Assembly (NCBI GenBank): GCA_015067785.1
Contig: SVLR01000019.1
Span: 1-39,839, forward strand
Direction: 5' to 3'
Origin: Oscillospiraceae bacterium
GTDB taxonomy: Bacteria > Bacillota > Clostridia > Oscillospirales > Oscillospiraceae
Length of the DNA stretch: 39,839 bases
The notes under the pieces were generated by a model. The model worked only from the letters and a program-made list of their open reading frames with translations. It did not search any database and was not told the origin of the DNA. Below, piece by piece: positions 1-7,494 of the stretch; the first letter of the stretch is position 1, and every line of letters starts with the position of its first letter. A program made the translations under genes and the position numbers.

Positions 1-194
1 TGTGTGCCGATCCTAAAAGCTTTACATCACAGTATGAAATACATAAGTTGGTATATTTTGAACAAACAACCGATATAAAAGCTGCACTCGAAAGAGAAAA
101 ACAGCTTAAAGGTTGGCGGCGTTCTAAAAAGAATGCATTAGTTGAAACGATGAATCCCAAATGGAAGGATTTATACCCTGACCTTTTAGGGTAA
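1..194 (+). CDS. GIY-YIG nuclease superfamily protein, C-terminal part (cut by window edge)
   Basis: The first complete codon is at base 3 and the frame stays open to a TAA at 192-194, giving the last 63 residues of a protein whose start lies outside the window. The segment contains the pattern EREKQLKGWRRSKK followed by NPKWKDLYPDLL. This is the usual C-terminal part of short GIY-YIG endonuclease-like proteins (YhbQ/UvrC-N-like). The catalytic GIY and YIG residues would be upstream and cannot be checked. Base composition is more AT-rich than in the acsB gene that follows. The family call rests on this motif only. Confidence 0.7.
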   Translation, partial: CADPKSFTSQYEIHKLVYFEQTTDIKAALEREKQLKGWRRSKKNALVETMNPKWKDLYPDLLG

Positions 195-197
195 TGG

Positions 198-245
198 AAC
201 GGATTCTTCGACTCCGCTGCGCTTCGCTCAGAATGACAAGCGGGG
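198..245. repeat. Short dispersed-repeat-like element with inverted ends
   Basis: The intergenic stretch before acsB carries ATTCT (203-207) and AGAAT (230-234) as inverted ends around a GC-rich core with a small palindrome (GCTGCGCTTCGC). It does not code. It looks like the short hairpin elements scattered through Clostridia genomes, but only one copy is present here, so its repeat status is inferred. No convincing promoter for acsB was found between 195 and 300. Confidence 0.4.
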
Positions 246-314
246 TGACCCAATTTTCGTATATCCAGCCCGTGGGGGCTTCATATAAATTATAATTATC
301 AGGAGGAACTTACT

Positions 315-2441
315 ATGAGCGTATTAACCGATCTGATTTATGGCGGCAGCAATGCCGTGGCTGGCCTGACTGAGGGTGCTGTCAACGATGCCATTGCAAA
401 ATATGGTGCTGACAAGGCCATCGCATTCCCTGACACTGCCTACTTTTTCCCCACCATTTATGCCGCTACCGGTGTAAAGGTCAAGACTTTGGGTGATTTG
501 GTGCCCTGCGTTTCAGTACTTAAGAGCCTGATCACAAATCAGGAAGACTTGGGTCAGGCACTCAATGCCGGTCTTGCTACCGCTGTGGGCGCAGAGATTC
601 TGGAAGGCCTGAAATGGGTAGATAACGCAGAGCCCTACGCAAATGATTCCGGCATCGGCTTCGTGCCCGATCCCATCATCCGCTCCTTGGGCGTGCCGCT
701 GGTTACCGGCGATATCCCCGGTGTGGCTGTTGTGCTGGGTAAGGCTGATAACGCAGAAGATGTGGTAAATGTGGTTAAGGACTACCAGTCTAAGGGCATT
801 ATGACCTTTATGGTTGGCGATGTCATCGAGCAGTGTGCCGAGGGCGGCGTCAAGATGGGTCTTGAGTTCCGTGTCATTCCCTTGGGTCACGATGTTACCT
901 CCGTTATCCACGTTGTTACTGTTGCTGTCCGTGCAGCCCTGATCTTCGGCAATGTCCAGCCCGGTGACTTGGGCGGTCTGCTGACTTACACCAAGGAGCG
1001 CGTGCCCGCATTCGTCAACACCTTCGGCGCTATCGATGCCGTTGTTGTCTCCGCAGGCGCAGGCGCTATCGCTCTTGGCTTCCCTGTAGTTGTGGACATC
1101 GACCTGGGCGAAAATCAGGTTCCCGGCGCGCTGGAGTCCGTATGCGACCACAGCCTTACTGTTAAGAAGTCCCTCGAGTTGCGCAACATTAAGATCAAAG
1201 TCAAAGAGCTGCCCATCCCCGTGGCATTTGCTGCCGCTTTCGAGGGCGAGATTATCCGAAAGTCTGATATGCACAACGAGTTCTACTCCGGCAAGAACCC
1301 CACGGCAGAACTGGTGGTTATGCGTGAGCTGGACGAAGTGGAAGATCACAAGATCACCATCGTTGGCCCTGATCTGGATGGCGCTTCTGAGCTGGCACTG
1401 GCTACCTTTGTTGAGGTTGCCGGCAAGAAGATGCAGATCGACTTCGAGTCTGTTATCGAGCGGAAATTCCACGCTTGGTTTAACTATATGGAGGGCGTGA
1501 TGCACACCGGTCAGCGCAATCAGGTCCGTGTTCGTGTGTCTAAGAACGCTTTCGAAGCAGGCCTGCGGTTGAAGGACTTTGCTGAGGTTCTGTATGTGAT
1601 GATCATGGACGAATTTGACGCAGTCGTTGACAAGTGCCAGATCACGCTTATTACCGATGTAGAGAAGGCTGCCGCCTTCCGTGACGAGATCGCAATGCCT
1701 CGCTATAATCAGCGCGATGACCGCCTTGCTTCTATGACCGACGAGGCTGTTGACCGCTACTACACCTGTATCCTTTGCCAGTCCTTCGCACCTGCCCACT
1801 GCTGCGTGGTTACTCCCGAGCGTCTGGGTCTGTGCGGCGCGGTTTCTTGGCTGGATGCCAAGGCAACCAACGAGCTGGATCCCAACGGTCCCTGCCAGCC
1901 CATCTTCAAGGAAGGCTGCTTAGACGAGCGCACCGGCCGCTTCGAGTCCGTCAATAAGGCAATCAGTGACGCCACCCACGGCGCAGTAGAAAATGTCACC
2001 CTGTATTCTATCTTGGAAGATCCTATGACTTCCTGCGGCTGCTTCGAGTGCATCTGTGGCATCGAGCCGGTGAGCAACGGCGTTATCGTTGTCAACCGGG
2101 AATACAAGGGTATGACCCCTGCCGGTATGACCTTCGGTGAGCTGGCATCCTGCACCGGCGGCGGTGTACAGACCCCCGGCTTTATGGGTCATGGCCGTCA
2201 CTTCATCTCGTCGAAGAAATTCCTCTACGCAGAGGGCGGCATCGAGCGGATCGTTTGGATGCCCAAGGAGCTGAAGGATGATGTGGCTGAGCGGCTGAAT
2301 AAGACTGCTCTGGAGCTGTACGGCATCGAGAACTTCGCAGATATGGTGGCTGACGAGACCGTCACCTGCGATGCAGAAGAGCTGATCGCTTGGCTGACCG
2401 AGAAGGGTCACCCTGTACTCGGTATGGAGCCTTTGGCATAA
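315..2441 (+). CDS. acsB: Acetyl-CoA synthase catalytic subunit (CODH/ACS beta subunit)
   Basis: This enzyme joins a methyl group from the corrinoid iron-sulfur protein, CO from CO dehydrogenase and CoA into acetyl-CoA, the last step of the Wood-Ljungdahl pathway in the cytoplasm. All six A-cluster cysteines are visible. C485, C488, C497 and C507 have the exact 2-8-9 spacing that binds the 4Fe-4S cluster. C574-G-C576 is the CGC motif that holds the nickel sites. The GGGVQTPGFMGHG stretch near residue 617 is also typical. At 708 residues it is about 20 shorter at the N terminus than the Moorella enzyme. The start is fixed by AGGAGG at 301-306. A strong terminator follows directly, so it looks monocistronic at its 3' end. 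CODH, CoFeSP and methyltransferase genes are absent from this window, although a RACo-type activator lies 2.5 kb downstream. Confidence 0.96.
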   Translation: MSVLTDLIYGGSNAVAGLTEGAVNDAIAKYGADKAIAFPDTAYFFPTIYAATGVKVKTLGDLVPCVSVLKSLITNQEDLGQALNAGLATAVGAEILEGLKWVDNAEPYANDSGIGFVPDPIIRSLGVPLVTGDIPGVAVVLGKADNAEDVVNVVKDYQSKGIMTFMVGDVIEQCAEGGVKMGLEFRVIPLGHDVTSVIHVVTVAVRAALIFGNVQPGDLGGLLTYTKERVPAFVNTFGAIDAVVVSAGAGAIALGFPVVVDIDLGENQVPGALESVCDHSLTVKKSLELRNIKIKVKELPIPVAFAAAFEGEIIRKSDMHNEFYSGKNPTAELVVMRELDEVEDHKITIVGPDLDGASELALATFVEVAGKKMQIDFESVIERKFHAWFNYMEGVMHTGQRNQVRVRVSKNAFEAGLRLKDFAEVLYVMIMDEFDAVVDKCQITLITDVEKAAAFRDEIAMPRYNQRDDRLASMTDEAVDRYYTCILCQSFAPAHCCVVTPERLGLCGAVSWLDAKATNELDPNGPCQPIFKEGCLDERTGRFESVNKAISDATHGAVENVTLYSILEDPMTSCGCFECICGIEPVSNGVIVVNREYKGMTPAGMTFGELASCTGGGVQTPGFMGHGRHFISSKKFLYAEGGIERIVWMPKELKDDVAERLNKTALELYGIENFADMVADETVTCDAEELIAWLTEKGHPVLGMEPLA

Positions 2442-2450
2442 ATATTAAAA

Positions 2451-2480
2451 GAGCGTGTTCGAAAGAGCACGCTCTTTTTT
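2451..2480 (+). terminator. Rho-independent terminator of acsB
   Basis: A 10-bp stem (2451-2460 with 2465-2474, one G-U pair) closed by a GAAA tetraloop is followed by six T. It begins ten bases after the acsB stop codon. Confidence 0.93.
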
Positions 2481-2482
2481 AG

Positions 2483-2530
2483 TTGACAATGGATAATTGA
2501 CAATTGACAATTATGGTGGGAGATTGACAA
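2483..2530 (+). repeat. TTGACAAT short repeats
   Basis: The octamer TTGACAAT occurs at 2483, 2497 and 2504, and TTGACAA again at 2524. The last copy supplies the -35 box of the following gene. The cluster is non-coding and resembles low-complexity dispersed sequence. Confidence 0.6.
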
Positions 2531-2552
2531 AGAGTTATAAAGGGATTACAAT
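2524..2552 (+). promoter_or_regulatory. SigA-type promoter of the 106-residue membrane protein gene
   Basis: TTGACA (2524-2529), a 17-bp spacer and TACAAT (2547-2552), 22 bp upstream of the start codon. Confidence 0.75.
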
Positions 2553-2573
2553 AATTATAAGAGGGAGATTATT

Positions 2574-2894
2574 ATGAGCAGAAAGTTAAAGTATTTGGGA
2601 GTTATTCCTCTTTATGGTGCAATTATTTTATGGTTTTCTTTGTTTATCAAAGTGCTAAAGCAAGAAGTAGACAAAAAGAAGCTATCTAAGTATTTTTGGC
2701 GTTGCGGATTGCTTGGAGGTTTTATATATATTGCTTTAATGCTTGGATTGGTTGCTGTTAGTAAAACGGTCGATATAAAAGATTATATTAGCTATGGAAT
2801 TTTAATAGTTGTAATCATAGGCGGATATCTGCTTAATCTGATTACATTCAAAACACTAAACAAACATTGGGATGAATTCGTTGAGTGCCAGTAA
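2574..2894 (+). CDS. Small hypothetical membrane protein
   Basis: A 106-residue protein that I do not recognise. Three hydrophobic stretches suggest membrane helices, near residues 8-27, 45-63 and 73-92. They are separated by lysine-rich segments such as KQEVDKKKLSK (about residues 30-40), which would probably lie in the cytoplasm. It has its own consensus promoter just upstream and a GAGGGAG ribosome binding site (2562-2568) 5 bp before the ATG. The gene is clearly more AT-rich than acsB and mgtE on either side, which hints at recent acquisition. No catalytic motif is visible, so no function is proposed. The well-placed promoter and ribosome binding site favour a real gene over a chance frame. 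Confidence 0.7.
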   Translation: MSRKLKYLGVIPLYGAIILWFSLFIKVLKQEVDKKKLSKYFWRCGLLGGFIYIALMLGLVAVSKTVDIKDYISYGILIVVIIGGYLLNLITFKTLNKHWDEFVECQ

Positions 2895-2932
2895 ATTTAT
2901 TTGATAAGCAGAACAAGGAAAATAACGCGTAG

Positions 2933-2958
2933 GGCGGGGGCTTGCTCCCGCCGCTTTT
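2933..2958 (+). repeat. GC-rich hairpin repeat, copy 1
   Basis: GGCGGG (2933-2938) pairs with CCCGCC (2947-2952) and is followed by GCTTTTT. The same 26-base hairpin and T-tail recur at 4640-4665. It may act as a terminator for the 106-residue gene, but its duplication shows it is a dispersed unit. Confidence 0.7.
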
Positions 2959-2971
2959 TGTACTTTTTTGC

Positions 2972-3040
2972 TGTAGGGAATGCATTTATGCATTCCGCTT
3001 GCCCTGCACCGTCGTGGAACGGATAAATCCGTTCCCTACA
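2972..3040. repeat. MITE-like element with TGTAGGGAA / TTCCCTACA ends
   Basis: Perfect 9-bp inverted ends (2972-2980 and 3032-3040) enclose two inner palindromes. One is GGAATGCAT...ATGCATTCC at 2977-2996, the other GGAACGGAT...ATCCGTTCC at 3016-3035. It has no coding capacity. It is best read as a small non-autonomous repeat of the kind common in gut Clostridia. Confidence 0.6.
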
Positions 3041-3088
3041 ATGTTATGCGATGATGCGGTTTTCTTTTGGTAAAATAAGTTTTCCTTG

Positions 3089-3116
3089 TGGACAAGGGCT
3101 GTTTCTGTGGTATAAT
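3089..3116 (+). promoter_or_regulatory. Extended -10 promoter of mgtE
   Basis: TGGACA (3089-3094), a 16-bp spacer and TATAAT (3111-3116) preceded by TGG. The distance to the mgtE start is 44 bp. No M-box-like magnesium riboswitch fits in this short leader. Confidence 0.8.
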
Positions 3117-3160
3117 AGAGAGGAAAAAGTGCCGGAGGATCGGCAGAAAGGAGGATACCG

Positions 3161-4558
3161 ATGGAAGAGGAAAAGCTTTTGCCGGAAAGACAGGATTATA
3201 GCGCAGAAATTCTCGGTATCATCCGAAGCGGGCTTGGTCCTGAAGAGATTCGGGAGCAGCTGCTGGAATATCACGAAAACGACATCGCAGGCGTTTTTGA
3301 GGAGCTGGAATTCGAGGAGCAGGAATGGCTGCGCAGGATCCTTGGCAGCGAGGGAATGTCTGAAATCGTGTCCTTCTTAGACGATGCAGGCGAATATCTT
3401 TCAGAGCTGAACGCGGAAGAAGCGGCGGATATCATTGAGCAGATGGATGCCGATGACGCAGTGGAAGCGCTGGAAGAACTGGACGAGGAGACCAGAAACG
3501 AAGTTCTGGAGTTCATTGACGACGAAGAGATCAAAGAAGAGATCCAGCTGATCACTTCCTACGAGGACGATGAGTTCGGCAGCCGTATGAGCACCAACTT
3601 TATCGCCGTCAAGCGGAGCTTTACCATCAAGGAGACGATGAAAACCTTGGTGGAGGAGGCGGCAGAAAACGACAATATCTATACCATATTTGTAGTAGAT
3701 GAGGACGGTTCCTTTTATGGCGCCATTGACCTGAAGGACCTGATTGTGGCAAGAAGCAATGTGGAGCTGGAATCGCTGATTTATAACACATTCCCATTTG
3801 TCTATGATAAGGATATTATCTCCGAAAATATCGAACGGCTTCGCGGCTATTCCGAGAATTTGATCCCGGTGATTTCCTCCGAGGATAAGACGCTTTTGGG
3901 TGTGATCACATCTACGGATATCATCGAGCTGGTTGACGAGGAGATCAGTGATGACTACGCAAAGCTGGCGGCTATGAGCGCAGAGCAAGAGCCGGATGAG
4001 ACGCTTTTCGAGAGTATGAAAAAGCGTGTACCTTGGTTGATCGCGCTGCTGTTTATGGGCCTTGTGGTCTCTGCGGTGGTGGGTCTTTTTGAAGGCGTGG
4101 TGGATGCCCTGCCGATGATCGTGTCCTTCCAGTCCCTGATACTCGGTATGGCAGGCAATGTGGGCACCCAATCCCTTGCGGTAACGGTACGGGCCCTGGG
4201 CAGCAATGAAGATAGCAGCACCAAAGAGCAGCTGGTAACGATTTTGAAGGAGGTTCGCATCGCGGTGTTGAACGGACTTGTCCTTGGGACCATCTCTTTT
4301 GCGATCGTAAGCGCTTATTTACTGATTTTTGGGTCTTACGGTGTGACCTTTGTGCTGTCTGCAGCCGGCTGTGTGGGTCTTGCGATGTGTTTCGCTATGG
4401 CAATTTCCGGATTGACCGGTGCGGCGATCCCCATATGTCTGTACCGATTGGGTGTTGACCCGGCAGTGGCCTCCGGTCCGTTGATCACTACCATCAATGA
4501 CCTGGTGGCGGTACTGAGCTATTATGGCTTGGCTTGGGCGCTGCTGCTAAATCTTTAA
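3161..4558 (+). CDS. mgtE: Magnesium transporter MgtE
   Basis: A homodimeric, Mg2+-gated channel that imports magnesium across the cytoplasmic membrane. The 465 residues follow the family layout. An acidic MgtE_N helical superhelix occupies about residues 25-130 (repeats such as LNAEEAADIIEQM and DDAVEALEEL). Two CBS domains lie at about 135-255. Five membrane helices from about residue 283 to the end carry the signature AGNVGTQS in the pore helix and TTINDLVA near the C terminus. The cytosolic acidic face acts as the Mg2+ sensor in known members. Start: GAAAGGAGG at 3147-3155 before ATG 3161. It stands alone behind its own promoter. A weak hairpin at 4570-4585 may end the transcript. Confidence 0.95.
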   Translation: MEEEKLLPERQDYSAEILGIIRSGLGPEEIREQLLEYHENDIAGVFEELEFEEQEWLRRILGSEGMSEIVSFLDDAGEYLSELNAEEAADIIEQMDADDAVEALEELDEETRNEVLEFIDDEEIKEEIQLITSYEDDEFGSRMSTNFIAVKRSFTIKETMKTLVEEAAENDNIYTIFVVDEDGSFYGAIDLKDLIVARSNVELESLIYNTFPFVYDKDIISENIERLRGYSENLIPVISSEDKTLLGVITSTDIIELVDEEISDDYAKLAAMSAEQEPDETLFESMKKRVPWLIALLFMGLVVSAVVGLFEGVVDALPMIVSFQSLILGMAGNVGTQSLAVTVRALGSNEDSSTKEQLVTILKEVRIAVLNGLVLGTISFAIVSAYLLIFGSYGVTFVLSAAGCVGLAMCFAMAISGLTGAAIPICLYRLGVDPAVASGPLITTINDLVAVLSYYGLAWALLLNL

Positions 4559-4569
4559 GTGAATAACAG

Positions 4570-4600
4570 ATCATTTTGCAATGATATTTAGGCTTTTTGT
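4570..4600 (+). terminator. Weak candidate terminator of mgtE
   Basis: ATCATT (4570-4575), loop TTGC and AATGAT (4580-4585), then a T-rich stretch ending in CTTTTTG. The stem is only 6 bp and AT-rich, so termination may instead occur at the GC-rich hairpin at 4640. Confidence 0.35.
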
Positions 4601-4639
4601 GATCTGCTGTTTGTTGGGAAGAATCATAGCATCAATTGT

Positions 4640-4667
4640 GGCGGGGGCTTGCTCCCGCCGCTTTTTT
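4640..4667 (+). repeat. GC-rich hairpin repeat, copy 2
   Basis: GGCGGG (4640-4645) pairs with CCCGCC (4654-4659), followed by GCTTTTTT. It is identical through the stem, loop and first T-run to the copy at 2933. It could stop mgtE read-through. Confidence 0.7.
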
Positions 4668-4684
4668 GTGCTTTTACTGCAATG

Positions 4685-4888
4685 AAAGGCTCCCTTGTGT
4701 AAAGGGTAAGCGAAGCGCAGTCGCGGTAGTGAATGACAGTCCGGTGGACTGTCAGAGCCGTGACCGGGCTCGCCGCAGCGAGCTGGCAAGAATCTTTGGT
4801 TTTTGACTGAGGGATTGTTAACGGTCGATAAAATACAACCTCTCCGTCAGCCTGTTCGGCTGCACCTCCCCTTACACAGGGGAGGCTT
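4685..4888. repeat. About 200-bp MITE-like element filling the gap before the RACo operon
   Basis: This explains most of the 404-bp gene-free stretch at 4559-4962. The left end (4685-4706, AAAGGCTCCC then TTGTGTAAAGGG) and the right end (4868-4888, read on the minus strand as AAAGCCTCCCC then TGTGTAAGGGG) are imperfect inverted repeats. Inside are further palindromes such as GACAGTCCGGTGGACTGTC and GCTCGCCGCAGCGAGC. No transposase frame is present. The right end also forms a CCTCCCC/GGGGAGG hairpin with a T-tail, so it may act as a terminator just before the next promoter. Confidence 0.6.
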
Positions 4889-4896
4889 TTTCTATG

Positions 4897-4925
4897 TAGA
4901 CAAGGCGTGCTTTTTGTGCTATAAT
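4897..4925 (+). promoter_or_regulatory. Extended -10 promoter of the RACo-DUF3786-GNAT operon
   Basis: TAGACA (4897-4902), a 17-bp spacer and TATAAT (4920-4925) preceded by TGC. The start codon follows 37 bp later. Confidence 0.8.
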
Positions 4926-4962
4926 GCTACGCAGAAAAGTATGAAAATGCGAGGTTTTTAGT

Positions 4963-6888
4963 ATGCCGAATGTAGTATTTCAAATTGAAGGCGGCAATGA
5001 AGTTTCTATTGCCTGCCAAGTGGGGGACAACCTGCTGGAATTGGCAAGGCGCGCCAATGTTGCCATCGATGCCCCTTGCTCCGGTAACGGTTCCTGCGGC
5101 AAGTGTCGGGTAAAGCTTCTTTCCGGTGAGGTTGAGACCTTTCCCTCTCGGCATATCAGTGAGGAGGAGTATGCTGCCGGTTGGCGGCTGTCCTGTAACT
5201 GCAAGGTACTTACGGATTGTACAGTTTTTGTGCCGGATATTGCCAGCGCTTACCAGTCCCGGATGAAGACCGCGGACCTCAGCAGCCCGCAGGAGATCGC
5301 GATTTTTGAGGATGCCAAGGCGCAAATGATGGATGGCGGCATCGCTTTTGAGAATAACTTTGTCTCTGTAGTCGTGGAGATGACAGAACCCACGCTGGAC
5401 GATACGATGCCCGATGTGGAGCGCTTCCAGTGGGCGGTGCAGGCGCAGTTGGGTGCAGAAAGGGTAGATGTACCTTTCTTCGTAATGCGGAAGCTGGCAT
5501 CTGTCCTTCGTGAGAACGGCTTTACTGTCTGCGTTAAGGGTGAGAAAAAGGGCGATACCTTCCTCTGTATGGATGTGTGCGCCCCGGCAGATACCGCAAT
5601 TGTCGGCTGTGCCATTGATATTGGTACGACCACGGTAACGATGGTATTGGTGGATCTGACAAACGGTAAGATCTTGGCAAAGGGTTCTTCCGGCAACGGA
5701 CAGATCCGCTACGGCGCGGATGTTATCAACCGCATTATCCAGCAGGGACGCCCGGGCGGCAAGAAAAACTTGCAGGATGCTATTATTAAGGAGACCTTAA
5801 ATCCCATTATTGCAAATCTGTCCAAGTCCGCTGGCATTTCTGCAAATGCCATTTTGCGGCTGTGCGTGGCGGCGAACACTACGATGAACCACCTTTTTGT
5901 GGGTGTGGATGCAGAGCCGGTGCGGATGGAGCCGTATATTCCCAGCTTCTTCGGTTGGGAGGGACTGAAAGCGGGCGACTTAAAGCTGCCTGCGAATCCT
6001 CTTGCGGATGTACAGATCGCGCCCAATATCGGCTCTTATGTAGGCGGTGACATTACTGCCGGTACGCTGGCTTCTATGATTTGGGACAAGGACGAAATGA
6101 GCCTCTTTATCGACCTTGGCACCAACGGCGAGATCGTGTTTGGCAACCGGGATTTCCTTATGAGCTGCGCCTGCTCTGCCGGTCCTGCCTTTGAGGGCGG
6201 TGACATTTCCTGCGGTATGCGTGCAACCGACGGCGCGGTGGAGGCTTGTACCATCGACAAGGAGACGATGATCCCCAGCTTGACCGTCGTTGGTGACGAG
6301 GGTCAGAAGCCGGTTGGCATCTGCGGCTCCGGTATTATTGATATGATCGCGGAGCTGTTTCGCTGCGGCATCATTAACGCAAAGGGTCTGTTTGTCCGTG
6401 AGGGCGACCGGGTACGGCGGGACGAGCACGGGATGGGCCGATATGTCCTCGCTTTCGAGAATGAGAGCGAGACCGGTCGGGAAATTTCCATCAACGAGGT
6501 GGATATCGACAATTTTATCCGCGCCAAGGGCGCCATCTTCTCCGCCATTGATACGCTTCTGCAAAGCGTGGATATGCCGGTAGAGGTCATCGATAAGGTC
6601 TATGTTGCCGGCGGCATCGGCTCCGGCATCAATATGAAAAACGCTGTCCGCATCGGTATGCTGCCGGATGTAGAATTGGAGAAATTTCAATATATCGGAA
6701 ATTCCTCCCTTACTGGCGCCTATGCTATGGTAATGAGCGATCAGGCAAACCGGAAGTGCGCGGAGGTAGGCGCAAATATGACCTACTTAGAGCTGTCTAC
6801 ATACCCGGGCTATATGGACTCTTTCGTGGCAGCCTGCTTCCTGCCCCATACCAACAGTGCCCTTTTCCCCAGCGCAATGGAGGAATGA
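4963..6888 (+). CDS. acsV: RACo-type corrinoid protein activator (2Fe-2S plus ASKHA ATPase, DUF4445)
   Basis: Proteins of this family use ATP to drive one-electron reduction of inactivated Co(II) corrinoid in the corrinoid iron-sulfur protein or in methyltransferases, restoring Co(I). An N-terminal ferredoxin-like domain carries C39, C45, C48 and C78 (C-X5-C-X2-C spacing) for a 2Fe-2S cluster. A linker and middle domain follow, then an actin-like ATPase with phosphate loops VGCAIDIGTTTVTM (near residue 211) and FIDLGTNGEIVFG (near residue 382). The length of 641 residues matches the family. It heads an operon with a DUF3786 gene whose ATG overlaps its end. acsB nearby favours a role in the Wood-Ljungdahl pathway, but family members also serve O-demethylation systems, so the symbol is tentative. 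Confidence 0.88.
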   Translation: MPNVVFQIEGGNEVSIACQVGDNLLELARRANVAIDAPCSGNGSCGKCRVKLLSGEVETFPSRHISEEEYAAGWRLSCNCKVLTDCTVFVPDIASAYQSRMKTADLSSPQEIAIFEDAKAQMMDGGIAFENNFVSVVVEMTEPTLDDTMPDVERFQWAVQAQLGAERVDVPFFVMRKLASVLRENGFTVCVKGEKKGDTFLCMDVCAPADTAIVGCAIDIGTTTVTMVLVDLTNGKILAKGSSGNGQIRYGADVINRIIQQGRPGGKKNLQDAIIKETLNPIIANLSKSAGISANAILRLCVAANTTMNHLFVGVDAEPVRMEPYIPSFFGWEGLKAGDLKLPANPLADVQIAPNIGSYVGGDITAGTLASMIWDKDEMSLFIDLGTNGEIVFGNRDFLMSCACSAGPAFEGGDISCGMRATDGAVEACTIDKETMIPSLTVVGDEGQKPVGICGSGIIDMIAELFRCGIINAKGLFVREGDRVRRDEHGMGRYVLAFENESETGREISINEVDIDNFIRAKGAIFSAIDTLLQSVDMPVEVIDKVYVAGGIGSGINMKNAVRIGMLPDVELEKFQYIGNSSLTGAYAMVMSDQANRKCAEVGANMTYLELSTYPGYMDSFVAACFLPHTNSALFPSAMEE

Positions 6889-6890
6889 TA

Positions 6891-7493
6891 ATGGAAATTC
6901 AAAACAATAAAGAAGAAGTACCCTTTTCCTACTATGCAGAGCTTTATAGTAAGGCAGATAAGTTGGAAATTGCAGGCCGTTTGGGGATCTTAGCGGAAAA
7001 CGGTGCGTTTTCCGTGACGTTGATGGGAAAGACCTATGCGGTTACAGAAACGGCAGAAATTACGGACGGGCAGGGAATTGCCCCTGCGCTGCCGGTACAG
7101 ACCTTTTTGCTGCGGTATTTGCTGGAGGGGAAAAGTATCCCGGCGCTGGGTAATTGGAAGACCTTCCGGGAGATGCCCTGGGGTGAACTGTACATGAAAC
7201 CCTACACCGGGCGGGTACTGACACGGGCCGCCTTTACCTTCGGCACAAGAGTGGATGCCTTTTGCAGGGCGGCGGAAAAAATGGGCGCAGCTACGGTTAA
7301 TCACGGGGATGCAGGTTATGAGTTTACGCTTATTGACGATTACCGCATCCGGCTGCTTGTTTGGGCGGGGGATGAGGAGTTCCCACCCTCGGCTCAGGTT
7401 CTCTATTCTGACAATTTTGAGGAAGGCTTTGCTCCCGAGGACCGGGTGGTGGCGGGGGACATCCTGATTACCGCTATCAAGGCAAATATGTGA
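6891..7493 (+). CDS. DUF3786 domain protein
   Basis: A soluble protein of 200 residues matching DUF3786. The pattern VPFSYYAELYSKAD, the PALPVQTFLLRYLL helix and the C-terminal DDYRIRLLVWAGDEEFPPSAQVLYSDN block are what I recognise. The family is uncharacterised; its members often sit beside genes for corrinoid or one-carbon metabolism in anaerobes. The start at 6891 is chosen over an in-frame ATG at 6885 because GGAGG at 6879-6883 is 7 bp from 6891 but only 1 bp from 6885. It is translationally linked to the RACo gene and is followed after one base by the GNAT gene. A supporting role in corrinoid protein activation is plausible from context only. Confidence 0.8.
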   Translation: MEIQNNKEEVPFSYYAELYSKADKLEIAGRLGILAENGAFSVTLMGKTYAVTETAEITDGQGIAPALPVQTFLLRYLLEGKSIPALGNWKTFREMPWGELYMKPYTGRVLTRAAFTFGTRVDAFCRAAEKMGAATVNHGDAGYEFTLIDDYRIRLLVWAGDEEFPPSAQVLYSDNFEEGFAPEDRVVAGDILITAIKANM

Positions 7494-7494
7494 T

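Noticed and set aside
513..1799. 428-residue open frame antisense to acsB
   Set aside because: Shadow of a well-supported gene; no promoter, ribosome binding site or domain.
3117..3160. M-box magnesium riboswitch before mgtE
   Set aside because: Only 44 bases separate the promoter from the start codon, too short for an M-box.
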